Shown: positions 10,401 through 21,870, counted from the stretch's first letter. The stretch is DNA of 64,000 nt from Laccaria trichodermophora (GCA_018417955.1 JACTVC010000029.1:434001-498000), one strand, 5' to 3'. Notes: generated from the sequence alone by a model not told the origin. Translations and numbers: made by a program.

Positions 10401-12205
10401 GCGCCCCATTCGCTAAATTTCAAGCCTGGTGTGGGCTGCACTGACGGTGAGGGAATTGAACGGAGCTGGGCCAAGATGAACCGTGTCGCGAATAGTACGA
10501 AGGAAATGGGTCCTGGGTCGCGGCACGACACACTCGATGACCACTTTGAGCACCACAACTTTAGGAAGTATGTTTCGCTCGGTAAGTAATTCATGGAGCT
10601 TCGATGATCGATTATATGCTGACTACCTTTTCAGGAAGGACCTTACATAGCCGCTTAACTCTTGCGATGCCTGAACAAAAACGTCAACAAGCCATTTTCG
10701 ACAACTTTTGTTCATCGCTCAAGGAGAACGGGCTGGAGGATAAATGGTTGAAGATGGTCTTAGAGTGGGAGAAAGACCCAAAGAAGCCGAATCCGTACAT
10801 CTCGGTGGTAACCCGTACGTTTTGTCGCCATCTCTTATCAAGTAAATGCTTAACTGAGTGGTTTTAGATGCCTCCCAGACCGAAGTGAAAAAACAGCTTC
10901 TTGAGGAAGAAAAGCGCGCGGTGACTGCTGGCGTGCCTCAACTACACGATACCAGGCCTACAGGGTTCATCTCAATGGGCCTGGTTGTTGAAGAATCTCA
11001 GTAAGCCGTCTATTCTGCTCCTCATTAAATATATACGCTAATTGTGTACAAACATCTAGGCGGCGGATTATTTGGGATTCTAGGCACTCAGCCGAGCTCA
11101 CGACAAACCAGGATAATGAACTGCAGCGCCGTTGTCTGCTACTTCTACGCCACGTCAAGCAGTTCCATAACCTACAGGCTATCTACATGCCAGCTGCCAC
11201 CATAATGTTGAACAAAGACGAGGCATCCCAGCAGGCGCTACCCGAAGCCAACCACAGGTCATCAGAAGCCGAATTCCAGCTTCTTTGGCTTCCCTCGTCG
11301 CTTCCTGCCGACCATCGTAAACACAACTGCAACGCGAACTTGGTCGAAATCGAAGTCAAATTGCATGAGGCGCAGTGTCACGACGCCCTGGACAGGATAC
11401 GCAGTTTGCAACGTGGGCGGCTGTCTTTCATCGGATGCCGCAACCGCAACATTCGTGGACAGAACCCCAACACCAGGGCGAAGGAGACCCTTGACCGACT
11501 TGAGGACAAGACGAAAGCCATGGCGGTGAAATACATGGCGGCGAGAGATGCATTGCTTGCGTTACAGGGTCCAGGAAGTTGGGAAAAACAATTGCGGCCG
11601 CTGATGCATGGGGATCTGACAATGCCAGATGGTCGAGAGATCAGCATCGAGATCCCAGGTGACACAGTGGGCCCTGACGGTCGGACGTTGTCGAAGAAGA
11701 AGCGAAAGGCAGAGCGGCTGGATTTGGGGCAAGGAAAGAAGACCGTTTCATGGATCTGGACTATGGTAGGGGCGGTTGGCAATGATGACGACGCCATGCT
11801 TCATGAAGGTAAGCAGCCGTCAATACGACAGGATTTACAACCGCTGATTAATTGCCAGCGGTGCGGATTGAATGAGCCAAAGCCCGTGCACGGTGCTTGC
11901 GCTGGACAGAAGAAGTCCACTTGCTCAAGGAAGAGATGCGGAGGGTTCGGAAAACCCTGGAGTGGAAAGCATTGTGGTGGGATGCTCGGCAGCCTGGCTG
12001 GCAAGCTTTGGATAAGCCAATGGGGGAGGGAGTAAGGGCGTATGCAAGCCGGCAGGCGAGCATCCAGAGAGCCCTGCACGCACGGTTTACACGCCTGTGG
12101 GACACGCCGTGGATGCCTATAGTGAGCGCGGATGAAGCCAATGAAGGCCCTGGGTGTGGCATTGACCCTGTGCTTGAATCCCTGGCGGAATGCGACGAGG
12201 ATTAG
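7445..12205 (+). pseudogene. KDZ transposase with CxC2 domain, interrupted by a solo-LTR-like insert and a nonsense codon
   Basis: This is a Kyakuja-Dileera-Zisupton (KDZ) family DNA transposase. The N-terminus (7445 on) is basic/acidic (KRYVVVRDSDDDDERQD). A CxC2 cysteine cluster follows (CMSCCTGGGVYHCDDCMGRL, then CLDCCLKRHEHLPLH, about 7920-8040), then WNGIFFEKISLRSMGLRVQL. The KDZ core begins TCATFRLLELFHV (9350) and includes IAMDANFRLKN (about 9795), FSAGLRSTGVG, FISYDIACQ (about 10250) and PGVGCTDGEGIERSW (about 10430), which hold the expected D, D and E of an RNase H-fold active site. Later come QCHDALDRIRSLQRG, NRNIRGQN and WIWTMVGAV (11370-11780) and KEEMRRVRKTLEWKALWW (about 11930). 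More than ten small introns fit in phase. Two lesions are seen: an insertion at 8322-9335 and a TGA at 11873-11875 where the family normally has W (IE-W-AKARAR). Otherwise the frame is open, so inactivation looks recent. Terminal repeats of the parent element were not found. Confidence 0.85.
8322..9335. mobile_element. Solo-LTR-like insertion inside the KDZ gene
   Basis: This 1014-bp segment starts TGTAGAAGAAC and ends CACTTCCACA (TGT...ACA ends). It is flanked by the 4-bp direct repeat CCAT (8318-8321 and 9336-9339). Removing it with one CCAT joins ATTHis-type coding (...PATIH) to QPQTCATFRLL, restoring the expected KDZ sequence in frame, so the borders are well supported. No long open reading frame, no pol domain and no internal repeat were seen. 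There are A/T-rich runs near the right side (9000-9300) and a TTAAATAC word near 8703. A solo LTR is the best reading; a non-autonomous element of another class with a 4-bp duplication is the alternative. Confidence 0.65.
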
Positions 12206-12712
12206 TGTTTTTTTGGTCCCCATTGAATATATCTTGTTATTTACAGTTGTTTATTTCTAAGGCTATGACATCCAAGGTCTGGTCCTCCAATCCATCAATC
12301 ACTTCCCCCCGACGGAGGCGGAAAGTGTTCAAGAACAAGCATTAATATGTCAACATATATCTGATATATTTTATTCAACTTCTATAGTGGAGGAACAAGT
12401 GGGAGATTCGAAAAACCATGAGAGCTCCAAAATGGGAGATTGTTTGATATTGTTTGCTTCTAAGGCCACGACATACAAGATGAATCCATCAATTTCCACT
12501 GATGCTGGAATAACAGGAGCATAAAAAAACAACGGAAAGGACAAAATATTATCTGTATTCCAGAAGGGGAGACTAATTTCAACTAAATACAGTAAAATGA
12601 GAAACCAGAATGACCTGCATAGACCCACCTGGGTGCAGGCACTCCCTGAGTAATAGGGAAAACTGCATTATCCCAGGGAATAAGGCATAGGCCTACAGCC
12701 AAGGGTGGATAC
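12206..12712. other. Intergenic region after the KDZ gene with a short direct repeat
   Basis: No gene is seen. Two similar segments occur at about 12250-12300 and 12457-12500 (TTTCTAAGGCTATGACATCC / CTTCTAAGGCCACGACATAC, each followed by ATCCATCAAT). Around 12630-12690 is a GC-richer stretch with CACCTGGGTGCAGG (partly palindromic). It could contain the 3' end of the KDZ element, but no terminal inverted repeat partner was identified upstream. Confidence 0.35.
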
Positions 12713-13075
12713 TTTTCGGGCAAACTTACAATAAAAAAGCTTTCAGTTCCAAAATAAGCACCAAAGATATGATTGTCTTGTAGATCCTTATTGTTATTAT
12801 CAATTTGTCTTCAGATGTTGGAGCGATCAACCCTTAAAAACATGATGGCGAGCATAGGAACAATAAGTGCAAGAATATGCATTTTACACAAATTGTAACT
12901 AAGGTAATAAATACAAGAGGACGTTATATTCACTGCCACATGAAGGATAAGAAAACAAATATGTTGACAGTGTATATTGTTTAAAGTATTCTAAAAAAAT
13001 TCTCTACAAATATTGAGCGGCCCATGAGTGGGCCCAATGAGCGGGCACTCAAGACGAAGACCGATTTGTATTCTG
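12713..13075. repeat. Dispersed inverted repeat, left arm (partner at 44645-45026)
   Basis: Read in reverse complement, this segment matches 44645-45026 over most of its length. Shared words include CAAGACAAT.A.ATCTTTGG, TTTTTAAGGGTTGATCGCTC, TATCCTTCATGTGGCA and GGCCCATGAGTGG. It begins beside GAAAAGTAT and ends beside AATACAAATCGG, overlapping the last codons of the gene at 13049-13615. It is diverged, so not recent. It also marks the outer edge of a larger mirror-image block (see findings). Confidence 0.75.
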
Positions 13076-13615
13076 CTTTCTGAGCTCCTGTCTGACGATC
13101 CCAGTTAGAAGTTCATCCTTATTCTGCAAACATGCGAAGTGTTCCTTGGCCTGATGGAACTTGTTAGAACTTGGACCTGGAGACATGCGTGCAACAACCT
13201 TTTGGTAAACGGTATCCAGCGCTGAGCTGTTCTGTTTCGAAAAGCAAGTTTTCGGTTTGAGATAACGAGCAATGAGATCGCGTAGAAAGACCTGTGGGGT
13301 ATTAGTCATGAGATGTCGGTCTGAGTGAATTATCAGGCGAACCTGGATATCGGAATAATCATTGTCACTAATGCCCAACTCTGCTAGTTGGAGTTCACCA
13401 TTGGTGTGTTTATTAGACTCTTTGGGGGAGATCTCGATGAGAGGAAAAGAAGTCTTTAAGGTGCTAGGCGGTGGAGTGGTAAGGCGCTCCAAGCTAAACG
13501 TTGCTCGAATCGTAAGAGGGGAGTGGTAGCGTTGGATTCGAACGCCTTTGGAGGAAATGCGGGTACAAGTGCAAGGCATGGGTGAATATTGGATAAAGTA
13601 GACGTGTGCACCCAA
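13049..13615 (-). CDS. Hypothetical protein of about 188 residues
   Basis: An unbroken reading frame begins MGAHVYFIQYSPMPCTCT and ends KQNTNRSSS. It contains two short segments that may be exons rather than one: a proline/threonine-rich part (PPPSTLKTSFPLIEISPKES) and an acidic-to-helical part (LGISDNDYSDIQVRLIIH, FLRDLIARYLKPKTCFS, VYQKVVARM). No family is recognised. It is head-to-head with the gene starting at 13762 (147 bp between starts), and its last codons lie in the dispersed inverted repeat, a position equivalent to that of the Spt5-like gene at 42150-44653 beside the other arm. The start is uncertain. It could be a fragment. Confidence 0.4.
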   Translation of the reverse strand: MGAHVYFIQYSPMPCTCTRISSKGVRIQRYHSPLTIRATFSLERLTTPPPSTLKTSFPLIEISPKESNKHTNGELQLAELGISDNDYSDIQVRLIIHSDRHLMTNTPQVFLRDLIARYLKPKTCFSKQNSSALDTVYQKVVARMSPGPSSNKFHQAKEHFACLQNKDELLTGIVRQELRKQNTNRSSS

Positions 13616-13761
13616 CCTTTATAAGACCAATGGCATTGTATTTTTGGAGAGCAACCGAAAAGCATTGTATTTTTGTTGGCTTGACGCCCTTGTGAGAAAA
13701 CAAATACCAAAAAGAGAAAGGCAGTATTTAAGCTGCTAACAGGTTAAGTTCAGCTCTAGCA

Positions 13762-14592
13762 ATGCCTCCCTTAACAGTTGGTGATGCTAGGAAGGTCTAC
13801 GAACGCAAAGTGATCCCGCGAACTGGATTTAACAAATTTCAGAAACAAGTCCTAAAAGAGTTATGCGAAGAACTGGGAGTCAGTGTAACAAGCACCGCCA
13901 TTCGGTCGTCGTCCGACCCAACAAAGGAGGACTTTATCAGGGGTTTACTCGTTAATGTGGGTAGCCTTGCATTTACTGAGAGCCCACTTCACTCAAAAAA
14001 AAGGGATTAGAAGCGAGAAGCACAAGAGGAAGATGACAAACTGAGTATTGAAAGGCAAAGACAAGAGCTCTTGGACGAAGCACTTCGACTGCACGACATC
14101 GCAGAGGGCGATTCGCTGGACCAACCGACTACGTTGGAATGGATGGACTGTGACTTGATGGATATGTGAGCGGGGTCCATATAGCCTAACCTGCAAAACT
14201 TATGTCTCGAAAGCTCGCCTATCATTTTAGATGAAGTCACAGAAGTGGTCCCGATTGAATCGACGTTTTCGGCCCCAGTATTGCGCGTCCGACTCTACAA
14301 ACAAGCTAAAGATTGGCATTACGTTCGTGAAGTTGCTTTTGAGTGCAACAGCGATGGCAATGTGGACCTGTACAAATTAAAGGAGGAGTTAGGCGTAGAT
14401 GGGAATTTACAAGTATGTGCGGATAATTATACAGAAGATAATAGTCTAACGCTTACTCAGGTTCTAGAGCCATGCCGCCAGCGTCCTTTCTTTGAGTACA
14501 CTCCAGGTTTACTTCACAGAGATGACTTGGAAGATCTTATTGACGATAACTTTTTACGAGTTGTTACTGATAGCCCTGCTTTAACTAATTAG
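13762..14592 (+). CDS. Hypothetical protein, charged, two introns
   Basis: Exon 1 (13762-13956) encodes MPPLTVGDARKVYERKVIPR and LKELCEELGVSVTS. Exon 2 (from 14011) encodes a coiled-coil-like acidic stretch (EEDDKLSIERQRQELLDEAL). Exon 3 ends at the stop 14590-14592 and has VLRVRLYKQAKDWHYVREVA and FFEYTPGLLHRDDLEDLID. The second splice is not settled: the good donor at 14166 (GTGAGC) puts exon 3 out of phase with the acceptor at 14228, whereas a weaker donor at about 14150 (GTGACT) keeps it in phase. So either an unusual donor is used or there is a one-base lesion. I recognise no domain. It is divergent from 13049-13615 and convergent with the WD40 gene at 14873-16417. Confidence 0.45.
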
Positions 14593-14872
14593 AAAGCAAA
14601 GCTCAGCATGTCTTCATCTAGAAGAACAACTCTGAAGTTACTTACCACCGCTCAACAAGGACAGCGCAACGACTTATCAGTGAGGGCAGATTGTATTTTT
14701 TGAGGATATCTTTAGCTAGAGCATCGGTAACAACACGTTTCGCCATAAGTAAAAACTTCTGAAGTGCTATCAGTGGATGATACGAATGGTACTGTCGACT
14801 ACAGTATTATAACGCCTAACATCTTATTTATTAACTAATTCATTGTAGACTATTTGCCAGTCAATAGGTTAT
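14593..14872. other. Short convergent intergenic region
   Basis: No convincing gene is seen. A 34-codon minus-strand reading from about 14745 (MAKRVVTDALAKDILKKYNL) followed by a GTAAGT donor could be a gene relic, but no in-phase continuation was found. Confidence 0.3.
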
Positions 14873-16417
14873 TCAATCGGATGAGCGATGGTTAACATAA
14901 GATATAACTGCAGTAATAATAATGTACTTGAGGATTGTCCAATAAAGACTCAACGAGGAGGGTGCTTCTTGATGCGGCTTTTCAGCCTCAGCCTTGAGGA
15001 AAGAAATCAGCATCTACCTTTCGTGAGTTCATAAACTTACGGTTTTCATCACCCAGACCTTTATCTTGATGTCGTCGTTATCTGACGAAGCCGTCACAAG
15101 AGTACAAAATTTCTTCGTCGCGTGTGCCTGGTAAACAGATTACTACTAGATGGTAATCAAAAAGGACTGCATACGTCGACTGCTTGCACCAGACTCCCAG
15201 CTGAATAATGAGATGATTGAGCTCCAGGGCGCAGTTAAAAGTCAAAGTAGATGCATACCATTTCCATGCTGAAGAACACAGACCATAATGCCCAAATGGG
15301 GGTCATACACCCTGGCATGACCATCGTCGCTACCAACAACAATGATGCTCCCGTCCAGAGCAGATGATGCAGTTAAGGGGACGTTTTGAGAGATGTTGTG
15401 CTTGAACGCGCGTAATGGCTGACCCAGAGGAAGCGAATAAATGTCAACTCCGTCTTGCAAGTTAGTGACGATAAGGGAGCGACCATCGCTGCCAGCGATG
15501 CAATAGCCGCTGTCAGAACTATCAGTACAAGGAGTAAGCAGGGCATAAGTAAGAAAATCAGACATGCAAGTCAGGAGTTGTTGACCCCATTTCATTGTCC
15601 AGGGGGCAACCTGATATCCGATCCTGAAGACAATAAATAGGCAATAAAGAAAGAATCCATTCGAACTTACACTTCATGTGAATCAAGGAACCCGACGATG
15701 AGGTCACAGCCATCATTGACGAAACAAACAGAACGGGCAATGGAATATCTTTGAGGAGTTGTAATGGTATTGGATGCTGAGACTGACATACAATTACCGA
15801 TGTGTGCTGTGGCATTAAAGCATGAGAGGCACATACGATTTTTGTTTAACTCCCAAATCTTCATGCACCCATTGCCAATCGTGGCGAGCCGGTTATGCGT
15901 GGAGTCGAACGCCATATCCTCGATAGGTCCATTGTGTGCAACTGTTGAGTATGCATAATCATAGTGGTTCTAAAATGCAATTGAGATCGGAGAGGTTGGG
16001 AAGTTTCGATACGCACAGTCAACCGCTGGTAAATGAATAAGGTGCCATCCGCAGTACCAAACGCAAAGGCATCAGTGGCCCGAGATTCAGAGGTTGGCGT
16101 CCAAGCGATGGCTGAAACTGCTCCGTTGAATGCGACTGAGATCTGTTGCTCTTCGAACCCATGCTTCAGGTTCCAGACTATGATCAAATTATCGTCCTCT
16201 GAGAAGAACAGTAATGAGAGAAAGAACATGATGAGATTCTGTAGTTACTTACCACTGCTCAAAAGTCTTGTGGCGTCTCGACTAAGCTTTACTGAATTAA
16301 TTGCTTTGGTGTGCCCTAAGAGAGCGTATTTGCATTCAAACTGCGGAAGAATCAACAGGCTGATTAAATTCATCTACAAGGCTTGGTACTCACAGCGGGA
16401 AGCTTAGCGGGGTTCAT
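14873..16417 (-). CDS. WD40-repeat protein with C-terminal membrane anchor (copy 1)
   Basis: A first exon of 8 codons (MNPAKLPA) is followed by about eight exons. WD40-like blades are visible: KYALLGHTKAINSVKLS, DDNLIIVWNLKHG, VAHNGPIEDMAFD, LATIGNGCMKIWELNKN, SIIVVGSDDGHARVYD and DDIKIKVWVMKT. The last exon (near 14873-14990) reads AEKPHQEAPSSLSLYWT then ILKYIIITAVISYV, a single hydrophobic segment 8-10 residues before the stop, which predicts a tail-anchored membrane protein. All junctions I checked are GT-AG and in phase, so the gene looks intact. Two further family members lie at 17310-18458 and 40221-41838, with matching intron positions. WD40 propellers usually serve as protein-binding scaffolds; the partner and membrane are unknown. 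Confidence 0.7.
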
Positions 16418-16744
16418 TGAAGTTCTGATATGGGCGAAAGAAAGTTGGTACACCTATATCCACGGACGAAAAAATATAAGTGCGCGAAGACGTGCAGGGT
16501 GGTACAAATGGTATGTCTCTGAATCCATGTAACTCGGTTGGCTTAGGGTTGTGAACAAGGACTACAAGGACTACTAGCCGTTAACGTACAAGGACTGCGT
16601 AGCTCCCAAGATATGTCATGCCAACCGTATGTCTCCATATTCCATTGCCATTATTACCGTATTGTACTTATTGTATTCTAAATTTTCCGTTTTTGTAGAA
16701 ATCAGTTTGTTCCATGACGAGTAATTTACAGAAGTATTTTAGCT

Positions 16745-17045
16745 AGTTGACATGTAACTATTTACAGAGAAAGGAAGGGAGCGGGCAGGAAATGAAAGGG
16801 ACATGAGTGAAGGAGAAAAAAATCAAGAACAGACGAACACTGCTTTAGACAGGAAAACTTTAGGGCGGGTTCTCCCGCTCATCAGACATCTCCGCCATAT
16901 GATCAGAGCACGTGCATCAGAAACACCCGCCCTAAAGTCCCTTGGATATATAGCGCCTCAAGTTCTTACGACTTTCTTTTCCTCCCCTCCCACTAATATC
17001 CATTCTCCTGATCCACTCATTTACATGTACTATTATCAGCAGATT
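16745..17045. repeat. Hairpin repeat M1 (GGGCGGG stem, E-box loop)
   Basis: The core is an imperfect palindrome: ACTTTAGGGCGGGTT (about 16855) and AAACACCCGCCCTAAAGT (about 16920-16938), with GCACGTGC between them. It is followed by GATATATAGCGCC and flanked by a purine-rich left side and a pyrimidine-rich right side. Outer words CATGTAACTATTTACAG and TTTACATGTACTATTATC suggest terminal inverted repeats. An inverted copy occurs at about 39565-39875 and a related core at 57050-57165. Confidence 0.6.
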
Positions 17046-17309
17046 TTAAGTAGACGTCCATAGTTAGAGTACCTTGTTGATAGATAAGATTCATATTGAA
17101 CCTGAAGCGCACTAAACAAAAGAAATTCCTGTACAGGGATAAAGAAATGAGGTAGATAACTGAGAACCGACGCCCCTGGCGGTCACACATCGCACATTGT
17201 TTTCCAAAAGTTGGCATTGTCTTCCAAACGTCGTCGCATGTTGGTTTTAAGTTTGGTGACCAGTGACCGAGTATTGTTTTCGGGAGATTCACTCAGGCTG
17301 TTTAAGATT

Positions 17310-18458
17310 ATGGTTGACATGGCACTCAGGACAAATGCTGCCTTTCACGTAAGTCCTTGTTCGCCAATGTAAGCCCACGTCCTAACCTCGCCGCCTAAAT
17401 ATCATCAGTGTCGTCTCTTGAAGGGTTCCACCTTAGCTGATGATTTCCCTCAGCAACCCAAATCCTACCGTAAGAGCTGTCAATTTCTCTATAATATGGT
17501 CTAATTGCCTTGCTGCAGGTCTACACTCACAAGGTGCTCGTGCGCCATACTCGCAAGATTACAACTGAGCTTAAGCAGCAATGGGTTCTTCTTACTCAGT
17601 GGCGGTAAGTGTTCTGCATTCTTTCTTCATTCTATTGACTGAATTGTTTCCAATTTAGCTGACGACGGAGTTGTCGCCATTTGGGACTTGGAGGGTGGAA
17701 CGCACCAAGCCATCGCTGCGTCCAACAGCCCTATTTCAGCGGTCATTTGGATCCCTCTGGCTCAGGATCCGACTAACAGCTTCGCGTTTGGTTGTGAGGA
17801 CGGCTTGATACACTTGTATTGTCGAGGGCACAGAGTGGTGAGCTGTCTGTTTTCTAATTATGCATGGCTGACTCGTGTGTCTTAGCCCGTATATTGTCCT
17901 GCAGCATCTGTCCATCTCCGTAATGGCGCAGTCGAGCACCTCAGTTTTGATACCAACAATAACACTCTCGTGGGCCTTGCCATCCGCAGCGCTCTCGCGC
18001 AGGCGTGGCATGTTGATGGCACAGGTCGCCTTAGTACACTCGACCTTGACGATGAGGAACCAGCGTTCCCATTCGGCATTCCCAAGAAACGTATGTCGTC
18101 TTAAATTGATGAGCTTGTCTATGCTGACATCTCTCTCAGCTTTCAAGCAAGAGATAGTACGTTAAGCTCTTCTGTGTCCGGCCAAAGGTGATTCATTTTA
18201 ACAGGCATATCATTACAACGACGGCAATCACATCATCATCAAGCCATCTTACAATGTGGGCGTCATTGATCTTCATTGATGGGTTCCTCCGAAAATGGTT
18301 CGTGCATCGAAGTCCCATTCATCTTTATCTGATTTACTCAACAGGAAGAGCAGCCCAACGCGACTAGCTGGGTTCCCGGAATTGTCGTGACTGTCTGGAT
18401 TTCTGGAATTGTTCTGGCAGCTAGTCTTACGCTTTCTTTCCGCAACATGTACTTGTAG
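17310..18458 (+). pseudogene. WD40-membrane protein (copy 2), probably frameshifted
   Basis: Paralogue of 14873-16417 and 40221-41838. Readable parts: LVRHTRKITT (about 17545), FFLLSGADDGVVAIWDL across an intron at about 17607-17658, SPISAVIWIPLAQDPTNSFA, FGCEDGLIHLYC, AVEHLSFDTNNN, PKKPFKQEI, and after a final intron EEQPNATSWVPGIVVTVWIS followed by GIVLAASLTLSF, the C-terminal membrane segment, ending at 18458. Between ITT and LLSGADDG the reading changes frame (about 17565-17580), so a small indel is likely unless a micro-intron is used. The first exon (from 17310) does not resemble those of its paralogues. Central blades between RVYD-type and IKVW-type repeats are missing, so this copy is also shortened. 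Confidence 0.55.
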
Positions 18459-18608
18459 TTGATCTGCAGGCTCTCAGCCCGTGTACTGCTGTGTCTCGTG
18501 TACCTCCCTGTATCTGTGTCTGTATAAATTTTTAACTTGACTGACCTTTCCACTTTGGCCCCAGCTTCTCACGATCATTCAATTTAACGTTTGGCAACAA
18601 TTAACGTC

Positions 18609-21600
18609 ATGAGACTGACCAACAAAAGGAATGAGTCACAAAAGCAGAAAGCTGTAAGTATTTGATGAATAGGAGAGTCGGGTCGCCACAGCTAATTATC
18701 GTAGTTGGCATGGCTTTCAGGGCGTATTGTAAGTCGGTCCCTCTCTATAAATGTATGGATGCATTTTGTGTTAAATCTTATCGCCCTATTGCCTTTTTAC
18801 AGCTACTACCACAGTCATGAAACGTACCCCATCCCATCCCTCTCCTGCTCCTGCTCCCTATCTCCTGCCTGCCGGACCAATCATGCGCATCGGCAACATC
18901 GTTCGCGCCCAGACTCCATCTATGAACTCTGATGTTGTTGACCACCTTTTGAACAAGGTGGTTATGAACCACACACACCGTCACCTTCGCAAGCCAGCAG
19001 CTTCTGCATCATGCAGGCCGCCCACTAATGGTATGCAAGCATCCGGACCACATTATCCTCCTGGATTCCTTCAATACCCACCTAACCAGGCTTTGGCCAG
19101 TGCCTCATCCGACAATCAGAACTCAGTCGTTCCGCAGGCATCTGAAGAAGGGTTTCCCTCTGGACCCCTCTTGCCCCTTCCGATCCATGATTCAACTGGC
19201 ACCGAAATACAAGTCATTCCACAGCTCCCACCATCCAAAGCGCATGCTTCTCCATCGTCTTCTTCACATCAGGATCCAACCTCCTTCCATGCTCTAGGCA
19301 TCGGACAATCTGAGGAAGGTCCTTATGGACCTCCTTTCCCCACTTCTAATCAGGATTTGACCACATCTCATGCCCGGGTGGACAATGTTCCACAGGTCGA
19401 ACATTGGAACCAAAATTCGGCGAATAATGAGGAACAAGTTACCCCACAGGTTTCAAACCACGTAAGCATCCACCTTTTCTTCGACCTTATACATAACCCA
19501 CTGATGCGCCAAAGGCTGGGGGACAACTCTCAGCATGTCAGTCTGCAGACCCATCAGCGGGAAGCAACGATAACCTGATAGGTGACGATCAGGTAAATGT
19601 TTTCATATCTATTCCCTCTCCTACTCTTGAATGTTTGGCATAGCCAACAACGTCTGGGGTTCAACCCTTGGTATGCCAATCTGCAAACGGGCCGCCAGTG
19701 GGAACCAACAATTATTCAATGGATGACGATCAGGTAAATGTTTCCTCGTTTGTTTCTCGTTCTTACCTTACGTGTTTGGCGTAGACGACATCCCTTCTGG
19801 GGTCATTTCCAATGGATCAAAATCAAAATCAAAGACCTGTACATCGTCACTTGGCGCTTTTTGACTGTCGCTCATTGTAGTGCAGGTTATTGATCCTCAA
19901 ACGTCTTTCCCTCTGTCTTCAAGTTTCAAGGACGATGATTTCGTTATGGATGTTCCCTCTGGCGCTTCAACATCTACAGTTGATATTTTCATATTCAATA
20001 TCTAGCGATAACTGATAAGCCTAACTCAGGCCTTCATTCCCTCGCAAAGCCAACCTGCGACCGGCCCTGTTCCCTCGAGTACTTCGATGGTGGTTCGTAT
20101 TTCTCCCACCATATCCACGCGGCTACTGACGGACCATCTAATTCAGCTCTCTATTCCATCAGGAGGAATGCCAAGTCGGCACGAAACCGGGCCTGTTCCC
20201 TCGAGTACTTCAATGGCGGTTTGTATTTCTCCCACCATATCCACGCGGCTACTAACGGACCATCTAATTCAGCTCTCTATTCCAAGTCAGCATGAAACCG
20301 GGCCTGTTCCCTCGAGTACTTCGATGGCGGTTCATATTTCTCCCACCATATCCACGCGGCTACTGACGGACCATCTAATTTAGCTCTCTATTCCATCAGG
20401 AGGAATGCCAAGTCGGCACGAAACCGGACCTGTTCCCTTGGGTACTTCGATGTCGGTTCGTATTTCTCCCACCATTTCCACGCAGCTACTAACGGACCAT
20501 CTAATTTAGCTCCCTGAAATGCCAAGTCAGCACACGACCCCTCCAAACATTGTAGACCTTGTTGAGGTGAGGCTCTTCTTCGAGACATGATCTACTTCGT
20601 GATCATGACATCCAAACATAGATTTCTCAACTCAAGGAAGCCATACAAGCAAGCGTCAATCACGCATTCATCTCCCTTTTGCCTCAGCTTCTTGCACGAC
20701 TGCCTCCTGGAACACTGCCAGCTTCGAATACCACTGGGTCTCAACTAGTGGATGTTAATATGTATGACAATGAACTCAGTCAGCCTCCTCCGACTAAAGC
20801 AGGAAAGGGAGAGAGGAAGATGGACACGAAGATGAACCGGTTATCATCGATCAAGTCAAGGAAAGGAAAGGAGAAGGAGGAAGTCGGTTATGGTTCAGAT
20901 GTGGATGACATGGATGACATTGATTACGCGGATGACGAGGACGATGCAGACAATGCAGGCATTGTGAAATCGATGATCAGTAAGCCGGAGAAGAAGAAAG
21001 AGAGAACTTCAAGATCCAAAGAAGAAAACGCTTATCATGTTGGTCTTCATTTATCGTTGTTTCTTTTCTAATGTTTTCGCCCAGAACTTAATCAGGGACT
21101 ACCTTCGAGCTAAAGGTGTCTACGTCGACAATCCTGAGGACCTGCAGTCACCTCCACGACAAGCCGACATCGACGGCTTCGTCGAGGATAATAAAGGAGG
21201 ACCAACTTTGGAAGAGCCCTGATTCGATTGGGACGACCATCTCGATTCTGCTTGGAATCATCAGCTCATTTTCATGATGGCAGTAGACCTCCAACCTATG
21301 CTCTGGGGGGCGCTGATTTCCAAAGCTTGGGAGCCCCGTTTCACAGACATACGATATTTAAAGCAGAAAATCACAATGAAGCTGGGAAAATCTCGCAACC
21401 AATATATTTCGACAAAACCTCCTCCGATAGACTCAGCCGAGACAGCTACTCAGAAAGTAGATCACATCAAACAGAAGAAGCTTACTGGTCAGAAGAGAAA
21501 CAGGAGAAATACCCGTCGCAGAGGCGTAAGTGATCTGCATCGTCATTGACATCTTGATCTTGAGTCCATAGCCAGACTTACGATCGAAGATGCAAAATAA

Positions 21601-21870
21601 TTGAAGACCGAGAGTTGGAGAACCCCCCTTTTTGGCAAGCAGTCAGGGAACTTTCCAGCGTCTGTTCGAACCAAACCCTTCAGCCCCGTTGACACCAGCC
21701 AAAGGGAAGCTGAGGCACATCATCAAATGCATTTCTGGCCTGCCAATGAACTACTACAGCACCCTCTGGTGGAAAACACTGTCATCCTCACAGCAAGCGT
21801 TGGTGCACCGCCTACCTGCAAAGGAACTTCCGGATTATGTGAGTTGACTGCGCCTGCAACCCGCCCTCCA
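18609..21870 (+). pseudogene. Repeat-rich Agaricomycete hypothetical protein, decayed
   Basis: The start at 18609 (MRLTNKRNESQKQKA) is joined through short introns to LIIVVGMAFRAYS, then to a long P/S/Q/H-rich region (18816-19470). This is followed by small repeated exons with the same GATGACGATCAG-GTAAATGTTT border (19590, 19725) and by four tandem coding repeats (20058-20530). From 20679 the reading has LLPQLLARLPPGTLP, an acidic run (DDMDDIDYADDEDDAD) and LIRDYLRAKGVYVDNPEDL. A TGA at 21220-21222 then interrupts LEEP / FDWDDHLDSAWNHQLIF, which continues in the same frame to QKKLTGQKRNRRNTRRRG. After an intron IIEDRELENPPFWQAVREL is readable but soon shifts frame. The segment from LIRDYLRAKG onward matches a common Agaricomycete family of unknown function (from memory). 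The stop and late frameshifts argue for decay. Confidence 0.5.
20058..20530 (+). repeat. Four tandem coding repeats of about 114-127 bp
   Basis: Units start at about 20058, 20180, 20294 and 20421 with CCTGTTCCCTCGAGTACTTC and continue through GTATTTCTCCCACCAT, TCCACGCGGCTACT and ACGGACCATCTAATT. The first two and a half units are open (PVPSSTSMAVCISPTISTRL). Later units carry TTCAG to TTTAG changes that create an in-frame stop (LI-stop) and may abolish or create splice sites. Confidence 0.8.

Noticed and set aside
4128..12205. TET/JBP oxygenase gene as known cargo of some KDZ elements
   Set aside because: I looked for an HxD...H dioxygenase pattern in the three genes upstream of the transposase and saw none.
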